NCBI RefSeq assembly: GCF_964253085.1 | Contig: NZ_CAXUQH020000001.1 | Span: 62,001-126,000 of the forward strand | Direction: 5' to 3' | Length of the DNA stretch: 64,000 nucleotides | Origin: Paenibacillus_E sp964253085 | GTDB lineage: Bacteria; Bacillota; Bacilli; Paenibacillales; NBRC-103111 | Shown: positions 34,457 to 43,707 of the stretch, in pieces | Numbering within the stretch: position 1 is the stretch's first letter | Layout: the number at the start of each line of letters is the position of its first letter | Position numbers and translations under genes: made by a program | The notes under the pieces: model-generated | Seen by the model: the letters and a program-made list of their open reading frames with translations, nothing else | Databases searched by the model: none | Told to the model about the DNA's origin: nothing

Positions 34457-37060
34457 GTGAAGGTACAGAGGCAAGTAGGAGTAGCAGCGCTGGCTTGCGC
34501 TATGGTGTGGCAGTTGGTGTCGGGAGTTACGGTAAACGCGGCGGGCACGAAGCTGACGTTGAGCTCGCAAGAGACGATTACATCAGGTGCAATTATGAAG
34601 AACTACGTATGGTCGACAACACGAAGCAATAAGGAAGTATCGGTGAACGCCAATGTGATCGAGGTGGATCTGACGAACCCGAACGTGAAGATAGACGCAA
34701 TGGCAGGAACGAACAATCAGTTCACGAAGAACCAAAGTGTGCTCGGCATGGTGAAGGATACAGGCGCTGTAGCAGGAGTGAACGGGGATTTCTACAATAC
34801 CCAGGCGGAAGGAGTTCCAGAGGGTGCGCAGATCACGAACGGACAGGTGATGGCGACACCAGCGAAGATTTCAGGCTTGTACTCGTTTGCCATAACGAAG
34901 ACTAATCAGCCGATTATTGATATTTTCGATTTCCAAGGTAAGGTTACGGCAAAGGATGGGACACAGTTCGAGCTTGGCGGCGTAAACAAAACGTTCTATT
35001 GGGACGATAATGACGTTCCGCTGATTGCAGACGGCCTTTTCCTTTACACAAGTGCTTGGGCGATGACACAGCGAGCTGTGGATGGCACACACGTACCTAC
35101 TGAGGCACTCATCCAGAATGATATTGTCAAGGAGATCCAAGTTGATACGAATGTGAAAATGATCGCTCCTGCAGATGGTTACATCCTTAGGGGTTCGGGA
35201 TTGGCGAGAGAATTTATTGTAAAGCATCTCAAAGTTGGCGATAAAATCACGACGAAATACGACATGATTCCACACGATGCGTCCAAGACGTATGATTGGA
35301 AAAACTTCAAAATGCTCATCGGCGGCAGCACGTTGCTAGTGGATGAGGCGAAGCCGAGCTATTTTACGCGGAATATTAATGATTTCAACGGATATAGTCC
35401 TGTTTCTAGGACAGCTGTGGGTTACTCCAAGGATCTGAAGAAAGCTTATATTATAACAGCAGATCGCAACGGTCCAAGTGCCGGAATGACGCTGCCAGAG
35501 CTGCAGCAATTCATGATTGATGCCGGTGTATGGAGAGGGATGGTCCTTGATGGCGGTGGATCGACACAGATGGTGTCTAGGCCACTTGGTGATGTAGATC
35601 CGAAGTTAGTGAACAAAACACAAAATGGGAATCAACGTGCGGTAGCAAATGGTTTGGGCGTATATTCGACAGCGCCTAAGGGTGAGTTGCAAGGTCTTAT
35701 TTTAAAAGGACAATCTTTATTATTCGTAAATGAATCCAGCACTTATCAATTTAAAGCTTATGATGACTATTATAATCCTATAGCCGTAACAGGAATTGTT
35801 CCACAATGGAGCAGCACGATGGCCAATGGCTCGTTCAAGGATAACGTATATACACCAACAATGCCTGGGAAAACTCAGATTGTCGCAAAATCAGGAAAAG
35901 GATCCGCAACGATGGACGTTGAAATTGTCGGGCGTGATCAGATTACGTCGATGGCTTTTAGCTCGGGGTCCTTCTCATTGACAGAGGGCGGCGATTTCAA
36001 GCTTCCGATTACCGTTACAACACGAAGTGGAGCAACCAGAGAATTACCCGCGGCATCAGCAACTTGGGAGCTAAGCGGGGTTAAGGGGACAATCACCAAC
36101 GGTGTCCTGCACGTAGATAGCACAGCGGGAGCGCAGACGGCTCAGGTTATTGCACACTATGATGGGTATAGCACCATGGTAACTCTACCCGTAGGGCAGG
36201 AGAAAGTGTGGTATGATTTAGATAAATTTGCGGTCATGACAACAGGGGACAGATATCCGGCTGAAGTCGTTTCCACAGTGAATATCGTGCAAAACAATGG
36301 CAACAAGAACTTGGAAATCGCCTATGATTTCTCCAAGGGACTTGGAACGAAAGCAGCTTACGCAAGGTTTAATAATGGGAATGGTGCGCCGATTGAGGGT
36401 GAACCCGAATTTATGACAGCCAAAGTCCTAGGAGATGGAAGCTTCAATTGGGTGCGTGCTGAGGTTATTGATGCGGACGGTAAGGTGAATTTAGTAAGTT
36501 TTACGGAAAATATGAACTGGACAGGCTGGCGCAAGGTCACGGCGGATGTGTCGGATCTGAAGGCTCCTTTGCTGGTGAAAAGCATTTATGTCGCAAATCC
36601 AGCCAACGGGCAGGATGAAAGAGCCGCTAAAGGGAAAATTAATATTGACGATATTTCATTTATTTATAAAGGACAATTGCCAACGCTACCGAAGAATGCA
36701 ATTAAACTTACCGTAAATAAGAAGCAGGCAACTTTGAATAGCAAGCCGATGACGTTGGAACAAGCGCCGACGATCGTCAAGGATAATACCTTGGTTCCGA
36801 TTCGTTTTGTCACAGAAGCATTGGGTGGAACTGTGAAGTGGGATGATAAAGAACGTAAGGTAACCGTCCTTCGTGGCGATAAACTAATTGACCTATGGAT
36901 TGATCAAGCTGATCTGCTTGTAAATGGCGGTCGAGTCACGGCAGAAGTGGCTCCAGCGATCATGAATAATGTGACAATGGTCCCATTACGGCTCATTTCG
37001 GAGAGATTAGGCTTCAAAGTAGGCTGGGATCCCCAGAATTACGGAATTTCTATTGAATAA
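34457..37060 (+). CDS. Secreted phosphodiester-glycosidase (NAGPA-like) protein with copper-amine-oxidase-type C-terminal domain
   Basis: An 867-residue exported protein. Signal peptide about 1-27 (cleavage near VNA); phosphodiester glycosidase domain about 60-415 with AGVNGDFYN, TAVGYSKD and the core VLDGGGSTQMV near residue 363; Ig-like and beta-sandwich segments about 420-745; C-terminal copper amine oxidase N-domain-like module about 755-867 with the two typical VPIRF / VPLRLISERLG halves. The NAGPA fold removes covering or capping sugars from phosphodiesters, so a role in trimming wall polymers is plausible, though not shown. The GTG start has GAGGAG about twelve bases upstream. Monocistronic. 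Confidence 0.82.
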   Translation: MKVQRQVGVAALACAMVWQLVSGVTVNAAGTKLTLSSQETITSGAIMKNYVWSTTRSNKEVSVNANVIEVDLTNPNVKIDAMAGTNNQFTKNQSVLGMVKDTGAVAGVNGDFYNTQAEGVPEGAQITNGQVMATPAKISGLYSFAITKTNQPIIDIFDFQGKVTAKDGTQFELGGVNKTFYWDDNDVPLIADGLFLYTSAWAMTQRAVDGTHVPTEALIQNDIVKEIQVDTNVKMIAPADGYILRGSGLAREFIVKHLKVGDKITTKYDMIPHDASKTYDWKNFKMLIGGSTLLVDEAKPSYFTRNINDFNGYSPVSRTAVGYSKDLKKAYIITADRNGPSAGMTLPELQQFMIDAGVWRGMVLDGGGSTQMVSRPLGDVDPKLVNKTQNGNQRAVANGLGVYSTAPKGELQGLILKGQSLLFVNESSTYQFKAYDDYYNPIAVTGIVPQWSSTMANGSFKDNVYTPTMPGKTQIVAKSGKGSATMDVEIVGRDQITSMAFSSGSFSLTEGGDFKLPITVTTRSGATRELPAASATWELSGVKGTITNGVLHVDSTAGAQTAQVIAHYDGYSTMVTLPVGQEKVWYDLDKFAVMTTGDRYPAEVVSTVNIVQNNGNKNLEIAYDFSKGLGTKAAYARFNNGNGAPIEGEPEFMTAKVLGDGSFNWVRAEVIDADGKVNLVSFTENMNWTGWRKVTADVSDLKAPLLVKSIYVANPANGQDERAAKGKINIDDISFIYKGQLPTLPKNAIKLTVNKKQATLNSKPMTLEQAPTIVKDNTLVPIRFVTEALGGTVKWDDKERKVTVLRGDKLIDLWIDQADLLVNGGRVTAEVAPAIMNNVTMVPLRLISERLGFKVGWDPQNYGISIE

Positions 37061-37158
37061 ATAGTACTAGAAGTACACGGCAAACGGGAAGAACTATGCT
37101 ACAATATGGGGTAGACAACTTACTATTATAAGGTTTTATTAAAAGGAGCTCGTTTCAT

Positions 37159-38322
37159 GTGCAACCAGACGCTATAGACAAGGTCATAACCAACGCCATT
37201 AACGTCATGGAAAGCAGCAAGTATCAATTGTTTGAGATTGCTGAGTCATCACGCTTAGAGAAGGAGTCACTTGCTCGGGAGCTCAATGACATTAAGCATG
37301 AGACGGGTGTCACGATTGATCTCGTGGATATGTTAGAAAAAGAATACAAGAGGTCGCGGATCCGACTTACGGAAGTCAGTCGAGATTTCAACAAGTATCG
37401 AGAAGAAGATATCAAGATTGCTTATGAAGCCGCTATCGCTTTTCAATTACAGCTAACCGTTGCGCGGGAAAAAGAGAATAATCTCAAAATCCGCCGCAAT
37501 GACCTGCAGGTTCGTATGAAGAATGTGGACAAACAGGTAGAACGCGCCGAAACAATCGTCTCTCAGATGAATGTTGCACTGGAATACTTATCAGGGGATC
37601 TCAATCAGTTAACACGTATTATTGAGTCGGCTAAGAATCGACAACTGTTGGGGCTGAAAATTATTTTGGCTCAAGAGGAAGAACGCAAACGAATCGCGCG
37701 CGAAATTCATGATGGAATGGCTCAAACCTTGGCGAATGTCGTGCTTCGGACTGAAATTGCCCATCGGATGCTCGTCAAGGAAGATATTTCGGCGGTGAAG
37801 GATGAGTTAGTTGATTTAAAGGGACAAGTCAGAAATGGCCTTGAAGAGGTTCGTAAAATTATTTTCAACCTCCGACCAATGGCGCTCGATGATTTAGGGA
37901 TTGTGCCTACATTACGGAAATATGTGCAGGATTTCGAAGACAAATATCGAATCCACACACAGTTTAACTTGGTCGGGAAAGAAACACGTATACCGTCCGG
38001 GTTGGAAATTGCTATTTTCCGATTGGTGCAGGAAGCTTTATCGAATATAAACAAACATGCCAAAGCAACCTTCTTGTCTGTTGAACTCACGTTAGAACCA
38101 GATCAAGTACAGATTTACGTTGTAGATAACGGAATCGGCTTTGATGTTCCGCTAACAGAACTAAGAATAGCCAAGGGGAATAACTTTGGTTTACTGGGAA
38201 TGAGAGAGCGTGTAGAACTGCTAGAAGGTACCATGGTCCTGGAGTCAGAGAAAGGTTCAGGAACAAAAATTACGATGCTCATCCCTATCGGCGGCGTTGG
38301 AGAGAACAAGGAGGAAAACTAG
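37159..38322 (+). CDS. degS: Cytoplasmic sensor histidine kinase DegS
   Basis: Phosphorylates DegU and thereby governs secreted enzymes, competence and motility. The 387-residue protein has no membrane segment. Residues 1-170 are a sensor coiled coil, followed by a HisKA_3 dimerisation box (EERKRIAREIHDGMAQTL) with phospho-acceptor His184, and a HATPase_c domain with the N-box NINKHAKA, G1 box VDNGIGFDV and G2 GLLGMRERVEL. Translation starts at GTG, supported by AAAGGAG; the ATG two bases upstream is out of frame and stops after six codons. It is one base apart from degU. An extended -10 (TGCTACAAT) sits about 60 bases upstream. Confidence 0.93.
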   Translation: MQPDAIDKVITNAINVMESSKYQLFEIAESSRLEKESLARELNDIKHETGVTIDLVDMLEKEYKRSRIRLTEVSRDFNKYREEDIKIAYEAAIAFQLQLTVAREKENNLKIRRNDLQVRMKNVDKQVERAETIVSQMNVALEYLSGDLNQLTRIIESAKNRQLLGLKIILAQEEERKRIAREIHDGMAQTLANVVLRTEIAHRMLVKEDISAVKDELVDLKGQVRNGLEEVRKIIFNLRPMALDDLGIVPTLRKYVQDFEDKYRIHTQFNLVGKETRIPSGLEIAIFRLVQEALSNINKHAKATFLSVELTLEPDQVQIYVVDNGIGFDVPLTELRIAKGNNFGLLGMRERVELLEGTMVLESEKGSGTKITMLIPIGGVGENKEEN

Positions 38323-38323
38323 A

Positions 38324-39049
38324 ATGGACAACACGGCGAGTCATAAACGCAATGTGCATATTGTCATTGCAGACGATCATCAGCTTTTTCGCGAAGGTGT
38401 TAAACGGATCATTAATATGGAAGATGATATGGAAGTTATCGGTGAGTGTGGCGATGGCATCCAAGTCATTGAATTGTGTAATCAAATCACGCCCGATATC
38501 GTGCTCATGGACATCAATATGCCTCTTGAGAACGGTGTAATTGCAACAGAACGTCTGAAACTAATCTTTCCTGATATTAAAGTCATCATTCTATCCATTC
38601 ATGATGATGAAAGCTATGTATTTGAGACGCTTCGCAAAGGGGCTTCCGGTTACTTGCTGAAGGATATGGAAGCGGAGTCGCTGATTAATGCGATTCGTTC
38701 TGTTGTTGCAGGACATGCCTACATTCATCCTAAGGTAACAGGTAAGCTAATCAACCAACTAAGACGTATGACGTATCTGGATGACGTTGGTGTTGTTGGA
38801 ACAGGCACTGGCGTGAAGGATTCCGGACTGAAGTACATACATAATGCAAACAGCCCATTGACCAAAAGGGAAGCAGAAGTGCTTCGACTTATGGCGGAAG
38901 GCAAGAGCAATAAGCTGATTGGTGAATTCCTTTATATTAGTGAGAAAACAGTGAAAAACCATGTGAGTAGTATCCTTCAAAAAATGGAAGTCGATGACCG
39001 TACACAAGCGGTAATTATTGCAATTAAAAATGGCTGGGTAACGCTGTAA
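38324..39049 (+). CDS. degU: Response regulator DegU
   Basis: DNA-binding partner of DegS. The 241-residue protein has an N-terminal receiver domain (acidic pair in IADDH, phospho-acceptor Asp63 in VLMDINMP, Thr/Ser and Lys switch residues in ILSIH and YLLKDM) and a C-terminal LuxR-type helix-turn-helix (LTKREAEVLRLMAEGKSNKLI...EKTVKNHVSSI). AAGGAGG lies eight bases before the ATG at the end of degS, so the two are coupled. Adjacent comF and flagellar genes are DegU targets in Bacillus. Confidence 0.95.
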   Translation: MDNTASHKRNVHIVIADDHQLFREGVKRIINMEDDMEVIGECGDGIQVIELCNQITPDIVLMDINMPLENGVIATERLKLIFPDIKVIILSIHDDESYVFETLRKGASGYLLKDMEAESLINAIRSVVAGHAYIHPKVTGKLINQLRRMTYLDDVGVVGTGTGVKDSGLKYIHNANSPLTKREAEVLRLMAEGKSNKLIGEFLYISEKTVKNHVSSILQKMEVDDRTQAVIIAIKNGWVTL

Positions 39050-39129
39050 TCCGCGATACTGCATTTCCGTGCCTATAGGAACCCCCCTTTGCACTGCCGC
39101 ATACACTGCAGGTAAGGGAGGGACCCGCT

Positions 39130-39519
39130 ATGTGGATTGGATTGCTTTGTATCTTCGGTTGCTATGGCGTGAGTGTTACCGTACTGCATCTCTTACTACG
39201 TAAGGGAACGAAGAAGAAACCAGCTACTGTTCTACTTGTTACCAAAAACAATCAAAATCAAATTGAGTGGGTTATTCGCTCGTTATTTTTCTTTTCGCGT
39301 GTAAGAGGCAACCAGGTCAAGGCAACGATTATTGACGAGGGGTCGTCTGACGATACAAGAGAGATCATTGAGCGTTTATCCCAAACGTATGCCTTAGAGC
39401 TGCGTTTACAGTCTGACTATGATGCCGTTGATCGTTTCCTAAGTCAGCATGAAGAAGATCCTGTTGTACTTGTTCACCTCAGTAATAGGGAGGAACTCGT
39501 AAAGATTCCTGTTGTCTGA
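39130..39519 (+). CDS. Short membrane-anchored GT2-like protein of unknown function
   Basis: A 129-residue protein with an N-terminal membrane span (about 2-22) followed by a fold reminiscent of the first half of a family 2 glycosyltransferase: a beta strand VLLVTKNNQNQIEWVIRSL, then ATIIDEGSSDDTREIIERL. The catalytic DxD and the acceptor half are missing, so it is unlikely to be an active transferase on its own. It is either a shortened but maintained protein or a remnant. GGGAGGGA precedes the ATG. Position between degU and comFA suggests co-transcription with one of them. Confidence 0.65.
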   Translation: MWIGLLCIFGCYGVSVTVLHLLLRKGTKKKPATVLLVTKNNQNQIEWVIRSLFFFSRVRGNQVKATIIDEGSSDDTREIIERLSQTYALELRLQSDYDAVDRFLSQHEEDPVVLVHLSNREELVKIPVV

Positions 39520-39604
39520 GAGCAAACGCTTTCAAACATTAACAAACACAAACCTTCAACCAACATGTACGCTACATTATTTGATGAAGAGAGAACGGTG
39601 AGGA

Positions 39605-41458
39605 ATGAAGGTTCAGATCTATGCTGTTCGCAAGAGAGATGTGTGGGAGTGGCAATTTACACTACATGCCCAGACAGATATCCAATATTGGTTCGAGCAT
39701 TACGCAGCCGACGCCGGCCTCGTATTGTTCGAACCTTTTGTTTCGTTAGGGCAAGCGTTTCGACTGCTTGAAGGGTTAAGAAAGATTGACGTGGCCTCTA
39801 AGGATAATAGTGAGAGTCGGTTACTTGCGATGGTTAAACGGGAAGCAACGGCCATTGGAATAATGGATGTGGATGAGATACGTTCGGAATTGATGGACTA
39901 CACGCATTGGTGTGACGAGCAGGTTCGTAGCTTTCAATTACACTTATCCAGATATATTAGTCTCGTTGAAGCTTGCAGAGGGCGCTCCCTGTTGGTAGAT
40001 GAGCTTCAGCAGCTAATTGAAGCCTCTGGTGTTGAGACGGCAGGGTTGGAAGCTTCGTGGCCAGCCTATTTGCAACTCGCCTACCTCAATGGCGATGTGT
40101 CGCTCACGAGTGGCTTACACATGCAGGTGAGGCGTGACTGGCGGCGATGGCTGAGGAAGGCTTCGCATTACGCATGTAAACGCTGCGGAAGCGGAGAAGC
40201 CCGAATGTTCTGGTCACCATGCTTGCATTGCGGTCAAGATTGCCCCTATTGCGAGGAGTGCCTCACAATGGGCAGGGTCCGATCTTGCTCCTTGCTTGTT
40301 CTCGGCGGCTCGGGTGAAGCGATGTCTACAGTAGGCGGAGAGGCTGCTGACGAATTACAGGCTTACATAGAGCCCTGGGGGCTCAGTGATGCCCAGACCC
40401 GTGCTTCCCTTGAGGGGCTGTGCTACATCCAAGGGAGGCAACCTGGTGGCCCAGGCAAGTTCCTCATCTGGGCCGTTACGGGCGCCGGGAAGACAGAAAT
40501 GATCTTCCCGTTCATTCACTACACCGCCGCTCGTGGCGGGCGTGTCCTCATCGCTACACCACGCAAGGACGTGGTGCTGGAGCTGCAACCGCGCATCCAG
40601 CGGGCGTTCGCAACATACAGCGTGGTCACGCTGTATGGCGGAAGCGAGCAACGCTGGGAGCAAGGGCAAATTACCATTGCAACAACGCATCAGTTGTTGC
40701 GGTTTCATCAAGCTTTTGACCTCGTCATCATCGATGAAATTGATGCCTTCCCGTACCACAATAACCCCATGCTTAGCTATGCGGCAGAGAACGTGTGTAA
40801 GCCCAGCGGGACGAATATTCTGCTGTCAGCGACACCGCCAACGCTGGTTAGACAAGCCGCCGAACGCGGACGTCTGCCACATGTTCGCGTCCCTGTACGC
40901 TTTCATAAACATCCTCTGCCTGTCCCTCAATTAATAACTACGCCAACATTAAGAAAATCCATCGCTGTTCAATCCATCCCGCAGTCGATTCAATCTCGCT
41001 TAGAAGTATCTATTGGACGTGGAGCTCAAGTTTTTGTGTTCGTTCCGAATATCCAGCTCGTAGAGCCGATGGTGGAACTGTTAAGAAGTAAGCTGAAAGG
41101 GAGTAAACTGGATGTTCGTGTAGAGGGCACCTCATCGAAAGACCTGTCGCGAACGGAGAAGGTACAGCTTTTTCGCAATCGGGAGATTCGGGTGCTCGTC
41201 ACGACGACCATTCTTGAACGTGGGGTAACCGTGCCCCAATCGGATGTGTTCATTTTGGGTGCAGACTCGAAGTTGTTCGATGAAGCCGCATTAGTCCAGA
41301 TGGCAGGACGTGCAGGAAGGTCGAAGGACGACCCGCATGGGAAGGTGTATTTGGCTGCTGCGGAAATAACGAAATCACAGAAAGAAGCTGTTCGACAGAT
41401 ACGCACGATGAATCGTATTGCTCGTAAACAGGGCTTTCTACAAGGAGGCAAGGTATGA
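39605..41458 (+). CDS. comFA: Competence ATPase ComFA (DEAD-box, late competence)
   Basis: Membrane-associated ATP-dependent translocase that helps pull single-stranded DNA through ComEC during transformation. The 617-residue protein has about 190 N-terminal residues of unclear role, a zinc cluster of cysteines between Cys191 and Cys219 (CKRC, CLHC, CPYC, CEEC), Walker A GAGKT (Lys296), the DEAD-type box DEID at 377-380, motif III SATPP, and a helicase C-terminal domain ending in QMAGRAGRS. Longer than the roughly 460-residue B. subtilis protein because of the N-terminal part. The start is weakly supported by upstream purine-rich sequence; a stop lies two codons upstream. It overlaps comFC by four bases (ATGA). 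Confidence 0.92.
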   Translation: MKVQIYAVRKRDVWEWQFTLHAQTDIQYWFEHYAADAGLVLFEPFVSLGQAFRLLEGLRKIDVASKDNSESRLLAMVKREATAIGIMDVDEIRSELMDYTHWCDEQVRSFQLHLSRYISLVEACRGRSLLVDELQQLIEASGVETAGLEASWPAYLQLAYLNGDVSLTSGLHMQVRRDWRRWLRKASHYACKRCGSGEARMFWSPCLHCGQDCPYCEECLTMGRVRSCSLLVLGGSGEAMSTVGGEAADELQAYIEPWGLSDAQTRASLEGLCYIQGRQPGGPGKFLIWAVTGAGKTEMIFPFIHYTAARGGRVLIATPRKDVVLELQPRIQRAFATYSVVTLYGGSEQRWEQGQITIATTHQLLRFHQAFDLVIIDEIDAFPYHNNPMLSYAAENVCKPSGTNILLSATPPTLVRQAAERGRLPHVRVPVRFHKHPLPVPQLITTPTLRKSIAVQSIPQSIQSRLEVSIGRGAQVFVFVPNIQLVEPMVELLRSKLKGSKLDVRVEGTSSKDLSRTEKVQLFRNREIRVLVTTTILERGVTVPQSDVFILGADSKLFDEAALVQMAGRAGRSKDDPHGKVYLAAAEITKSQKEAVRQIRTMNRIARKQGFLQGGKV

Positions 41459-42213
41459 GCCGGTGGTGGAGGCAGATTGGGAACTCGCTATTTTCGCTAT
41501 TAGGTCCTAAGCGGGGAGCGTGTTTATTATGCAAACAGATGACCAGCCTGGAGAGAGGCGAGTTGGGGCTTTGTCACGCGTGCTACACCCGAATTCCCTG
41601 GATTCGTAAGGTGGTTTGTCTATCTTGTGGACGAGGTGAGTATTGTCCAGATTGTCGTCGGAAGCCGCACAGCTATTTCACTAGAAGTCGAAGTGCCGTC
41701 CGATACGATGAGACGATGAAAGAGCTGCTTGCCAGATATAAGTATCGAGGAGATGAGCGCTTAAAGGTAGTTTTCGGTCATATGTTGGTACATGCTTTTC
41801 AGCAACTTCGACTGGATAGGGCATCTTCGTCAGCGGGGCAGGTTCGAGAATTTATCACCTACGTACCTGTAAGTGAGCGTCGTATGCAAGAGCGAGGATT
41901 TAACCAGGCGGAACAAATGGCGAGAGAATTAGGCCGGCGAGTTGACCTCCCGGTCGTACGTCTACTCAATCGTTCTAAGCATACGGCGAAGCAGAGTTTT
42001 AAAAAACGAAGTGAACGGATCGACGATCTTGCGCACGTTTTTGAGTTTGATACCACAGAACTGGGAAAAATATTCGCGTCTGGTAAATTCGTCATCATTT
42101 ATATCGTGGACGATGTGTACACAACGGGAAGTACGATGAATCAATGCGCCATGGTTTTAAAAGAGGAAATGTCGATACTTGTCGAAATTTGCGGGTTAAC
42201 GTGGGCGAGATAA
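41455..42213 (+). CDS. comFC: ComFC / phosphoribosyltransferase-like competence protein
   Basis: A 252-residue protein required for full transformation, thought to interact with ComFA and DprA on incoming single-stranded DNA. The N-terminus has four CxxC-type zinc pairs (CLLC, CHAC, CLSC, CPDC) and the C-terminal half is a type I phosphoribosyltransferase fold with the PRPP motif YIVDDVYTTGST. Its start codon overlaps the comFA stop, so it is translationally coupled. comFB, present between them in B. subtilis, is absent here. Confidence 0.92.
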   Translation: MSRWWRQIGNSLFSLLGPKRGACLLCKQMTSLERGELGLCHACYTRIPWIRKVVCLSCGRGEYCPDCRRKPHSYFTRSRSAVRYDETMKELLARYKYRGDERLKVVFGHMLVHAFQQLRLDRASSSAGQVREFITYVPVSERRMQERGFNQAEQMARELGRRVDLPVVRLLNRSKHTAKQSFKKRSERIDDLAHVFEFDTTELGKIFASGKFVIIYIVDDVYTTGSTMNQCAMVLKEEMSILVEICGLTWAR

Positions 42214-42323
42214 ATAGGTCATAGTCCTAATTTTATAAAAATAGTAATAGGCAAAAGCTGTCGAATTGCGGTAAACTGGAATTAAAAAGTGGAAACTGGG
42301 AATGCTGAAAAGGGGGACATCCT

Positions 42324-42746
42324 GTGAGTATGAATGTGGCGAATTGTCCGCGTTGTGGGAAAATATATGTGAAGGGCTTCGTAGAGCTTTGTCCGAATTG
42401 CGTGAAGGAGCAGGAGCTGCAATACGAGAAATGTTTGAAGTATCTACGTGAGAACAAGAGTGTCAACATTACTGAACTAAGCGAAGCAACAGGCGTTTCC
42501 ATCAAGCAAATCACTAAGTTTGTTCGTGACGGTCGTATCTCCATTTACAATGCGCCGAACATGTCTTATCCGTGCGAGGTTTGTGGGACACTCATTCGTG
42601 AGAACACGATTTGTGAACTGTGCCGCCAGAAGCTTGTGAAGGATGTTAATCATCATACAGAAGATCAGCGACGGGACGAAGAGCGGAGACAGCAGGAGAA
42701 TAGGATTACCTTTAACATTCATGATCGACTGAAAAATAAGCGGTAA
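42324..42746 (+). CDS. yvyF: Flagellar operon protein YvyF (TIGR03826-type)
   Basis: A 140-residue cytoplasmic protein with a zinc ribbon CPRC..CPNC at the N-terminus, a helix-turn-helix-like central segment (ITELSEATGVSIKQITKFVRDGRI), a second zinc pair CEVC..CELC and a charged C-terminal tail. It is a conserved neighbour of comFC and flgM in Bacillales and may regulate flagellar genes; no direct function is established to my knowledge. The GTG start follows AAAGGGGGA; an ATG two codons later is possible. Confidence 0.87.
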   Translation: MSMNVANCPRCGKIYVKGFVELCPNCVKEQELQYEKCLKYLRENKSVNITELSEATGVSIKQITKFVRDGRISIYNAPNMSYPCEVCGTLIRENTICELCRQKLVKDVNHHTEDQRRDEERRQQENRITFNIHDRLKNKR

Positions 42747-42769
42747 TTCGAAATAGGTCTATAGAGATA

Positions 42770-42797
42770 TAAAGTTTTATATAGAAGATGCCGATAA
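42770..42797 (+). promoter_or_regulatory. Sigma-D promoter of the flgM operon
   Basis: TAAA (42770-42773) and GCCGATAA (42790-42797) separated by 16 bases match the sigma-D/sigma-28 consensus (TAAA, GCCGATAT; usually 14-16). It reads into flgM, flgN, flgK, flgL, all late-class flagellar genes. The -10 element lies inside the left arm of the terminator hairpin listed next. Confidence 0.72.
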
Positions 42798-42831
42798 TAG
42801 TACTAACGATTATCGGTTTTTTATTTTTTTA
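42791..42831 (+). terminator. Rho-independent terminator of the comF-yvyF unit
   Basis: CCGATAAT (42791-42798) is perfectly complementary to ATTATCGG (42809-42816), ten-base loop, then an extended T-run. Transcripts from comF/yvyF can stop here; transcripts starting from the sigma-D promoter begin inside the loop and cannot form the hairpin. Confidence 0.8.
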
Positions 42832-42858
42832 GGTCAGTGAACATAGGAGTGTATCGGT

Positions 42859-43131
42859 ATGAAAATTAATGAGAATGGCCGCATCGGCGCTGTGAATCCG
42901 TATAAGAAGACTGGAGAGGCAACATCCGCACAAGCTGCTGGTAAGAAAGGCAAAGTGAAGGATCAGGTTGAAATCTCTGCGGAAGCTAAGGAGCTTCTTG
43001 GAGCTTCAGGCAGTGCTCGTACGGAACAGCAAAGCCTTAGGATTGAGTCATTGAAAAATTCGGTTTCATCAGGGACCTATCACGTAGATGCTAAGAAAAT
43101 TGCAGAGAAGCTGCTCCCTTATTTGAAATAA
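42859..43131 (+). CDS. flgM: Anti-sigma-D factor FlgM
   Basis: Holds sigma-D inactive until the hook-basal body is finished. The 90-residue protein has a disordered, basic N-terminus and the C-terminal helical sigma-binding region (VEISAEAKELLGAS..IESLKNSVSSGTYHVDAKKIAEKLL), which matches the FlgM family. AGGAG lies about eleven bases before the ATG. It is the first gene after the sigma-D promoter, so it is in a negative-feedback loop. Confidence 0.92.
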   Translation: MKINENGRIGAVNPYKKTGEATSAQAAGKKGKVKDQVEISAEAKELLGASGSARTEQQSLRIESLKNSVSSGTYHVDAKKIAEKLLPYLK

Positions 43132-43167
43132 GTGTTTATATAGATTTATTAGGATTAGGAGAACGCC

Positions 43168-43665
43168 ATGTCTATTCAACCGTTGATTACGATATTGGAA
43201 CAGCTTCTTGAGGCGCATGAATCGCTGCTGGAGCTTTCCAGTGAGAAGACCCAAGAACTCGTCAGCAACAATGTGAATCAGCTTAATCTGATTGTGAATA
43301 AAGAGAGCAAGCTTGTCAGGCATATTAGCGAGCTGGATAAGCAGCGATTTCATGAAATCGGCAAGTACTTAATTTCACGTGGCTATAACCCGAATCCTCA
43401 GGTAACGGTGAGTGACTTGATTAGGCTGATTTTCAAAGCGGAAGAGAAACAGGCCCTTTTGCATGCACATAAGCAGCTTATGGTTGTCTTGGAGAAGTTG
43501 AAAGAAATCAATACATCCAATCAACAATTGATTCAGCAATCACTTTCATTTATAGATTATTCCATTGATCTTGTGATGGGCCCCTCTGAAGAGGATGTCG
43601 TTTATCGGAATCCCACCTTGCAAAAGAGTGATAAGCGAATGGGGATGTTTGACAGAAGGGCATAG
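43168..43665 (+). CDS. flgN: Flagellar export chaperone FlgN
   Basis: Chaperone for the hook-filament junction proteins FlgK and FlgL. The 165-residue protein is helical throughout, with the family feature of a long coiled coil (about 20-135) and a short polar tail. The order flgM-flgN-flgK-flgL is conserved in Bacillales. TTAGGAG precedes the ATG by seven bases. Confidence 0.88.
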   Translation: MSIQPLITILEQLLEAHESLLELSSEKTQELVSNNVNQLNLIVNKESKLVRHISELDKQRFHEIGKYLISRGYNPNPQVTVSDLIRLIFKAEEKQALLHAHKQLMVVLEKLKEINTSNQQLIQQSLSFIDYSIDLVMGPSEEDVVYRNPTLQKSDKRMGMFDRRA

Positions 43666-43707
43666 CTTCAAATTGGATCTGACTAAGAACATCTAGGGGG
43701 AATTGCT

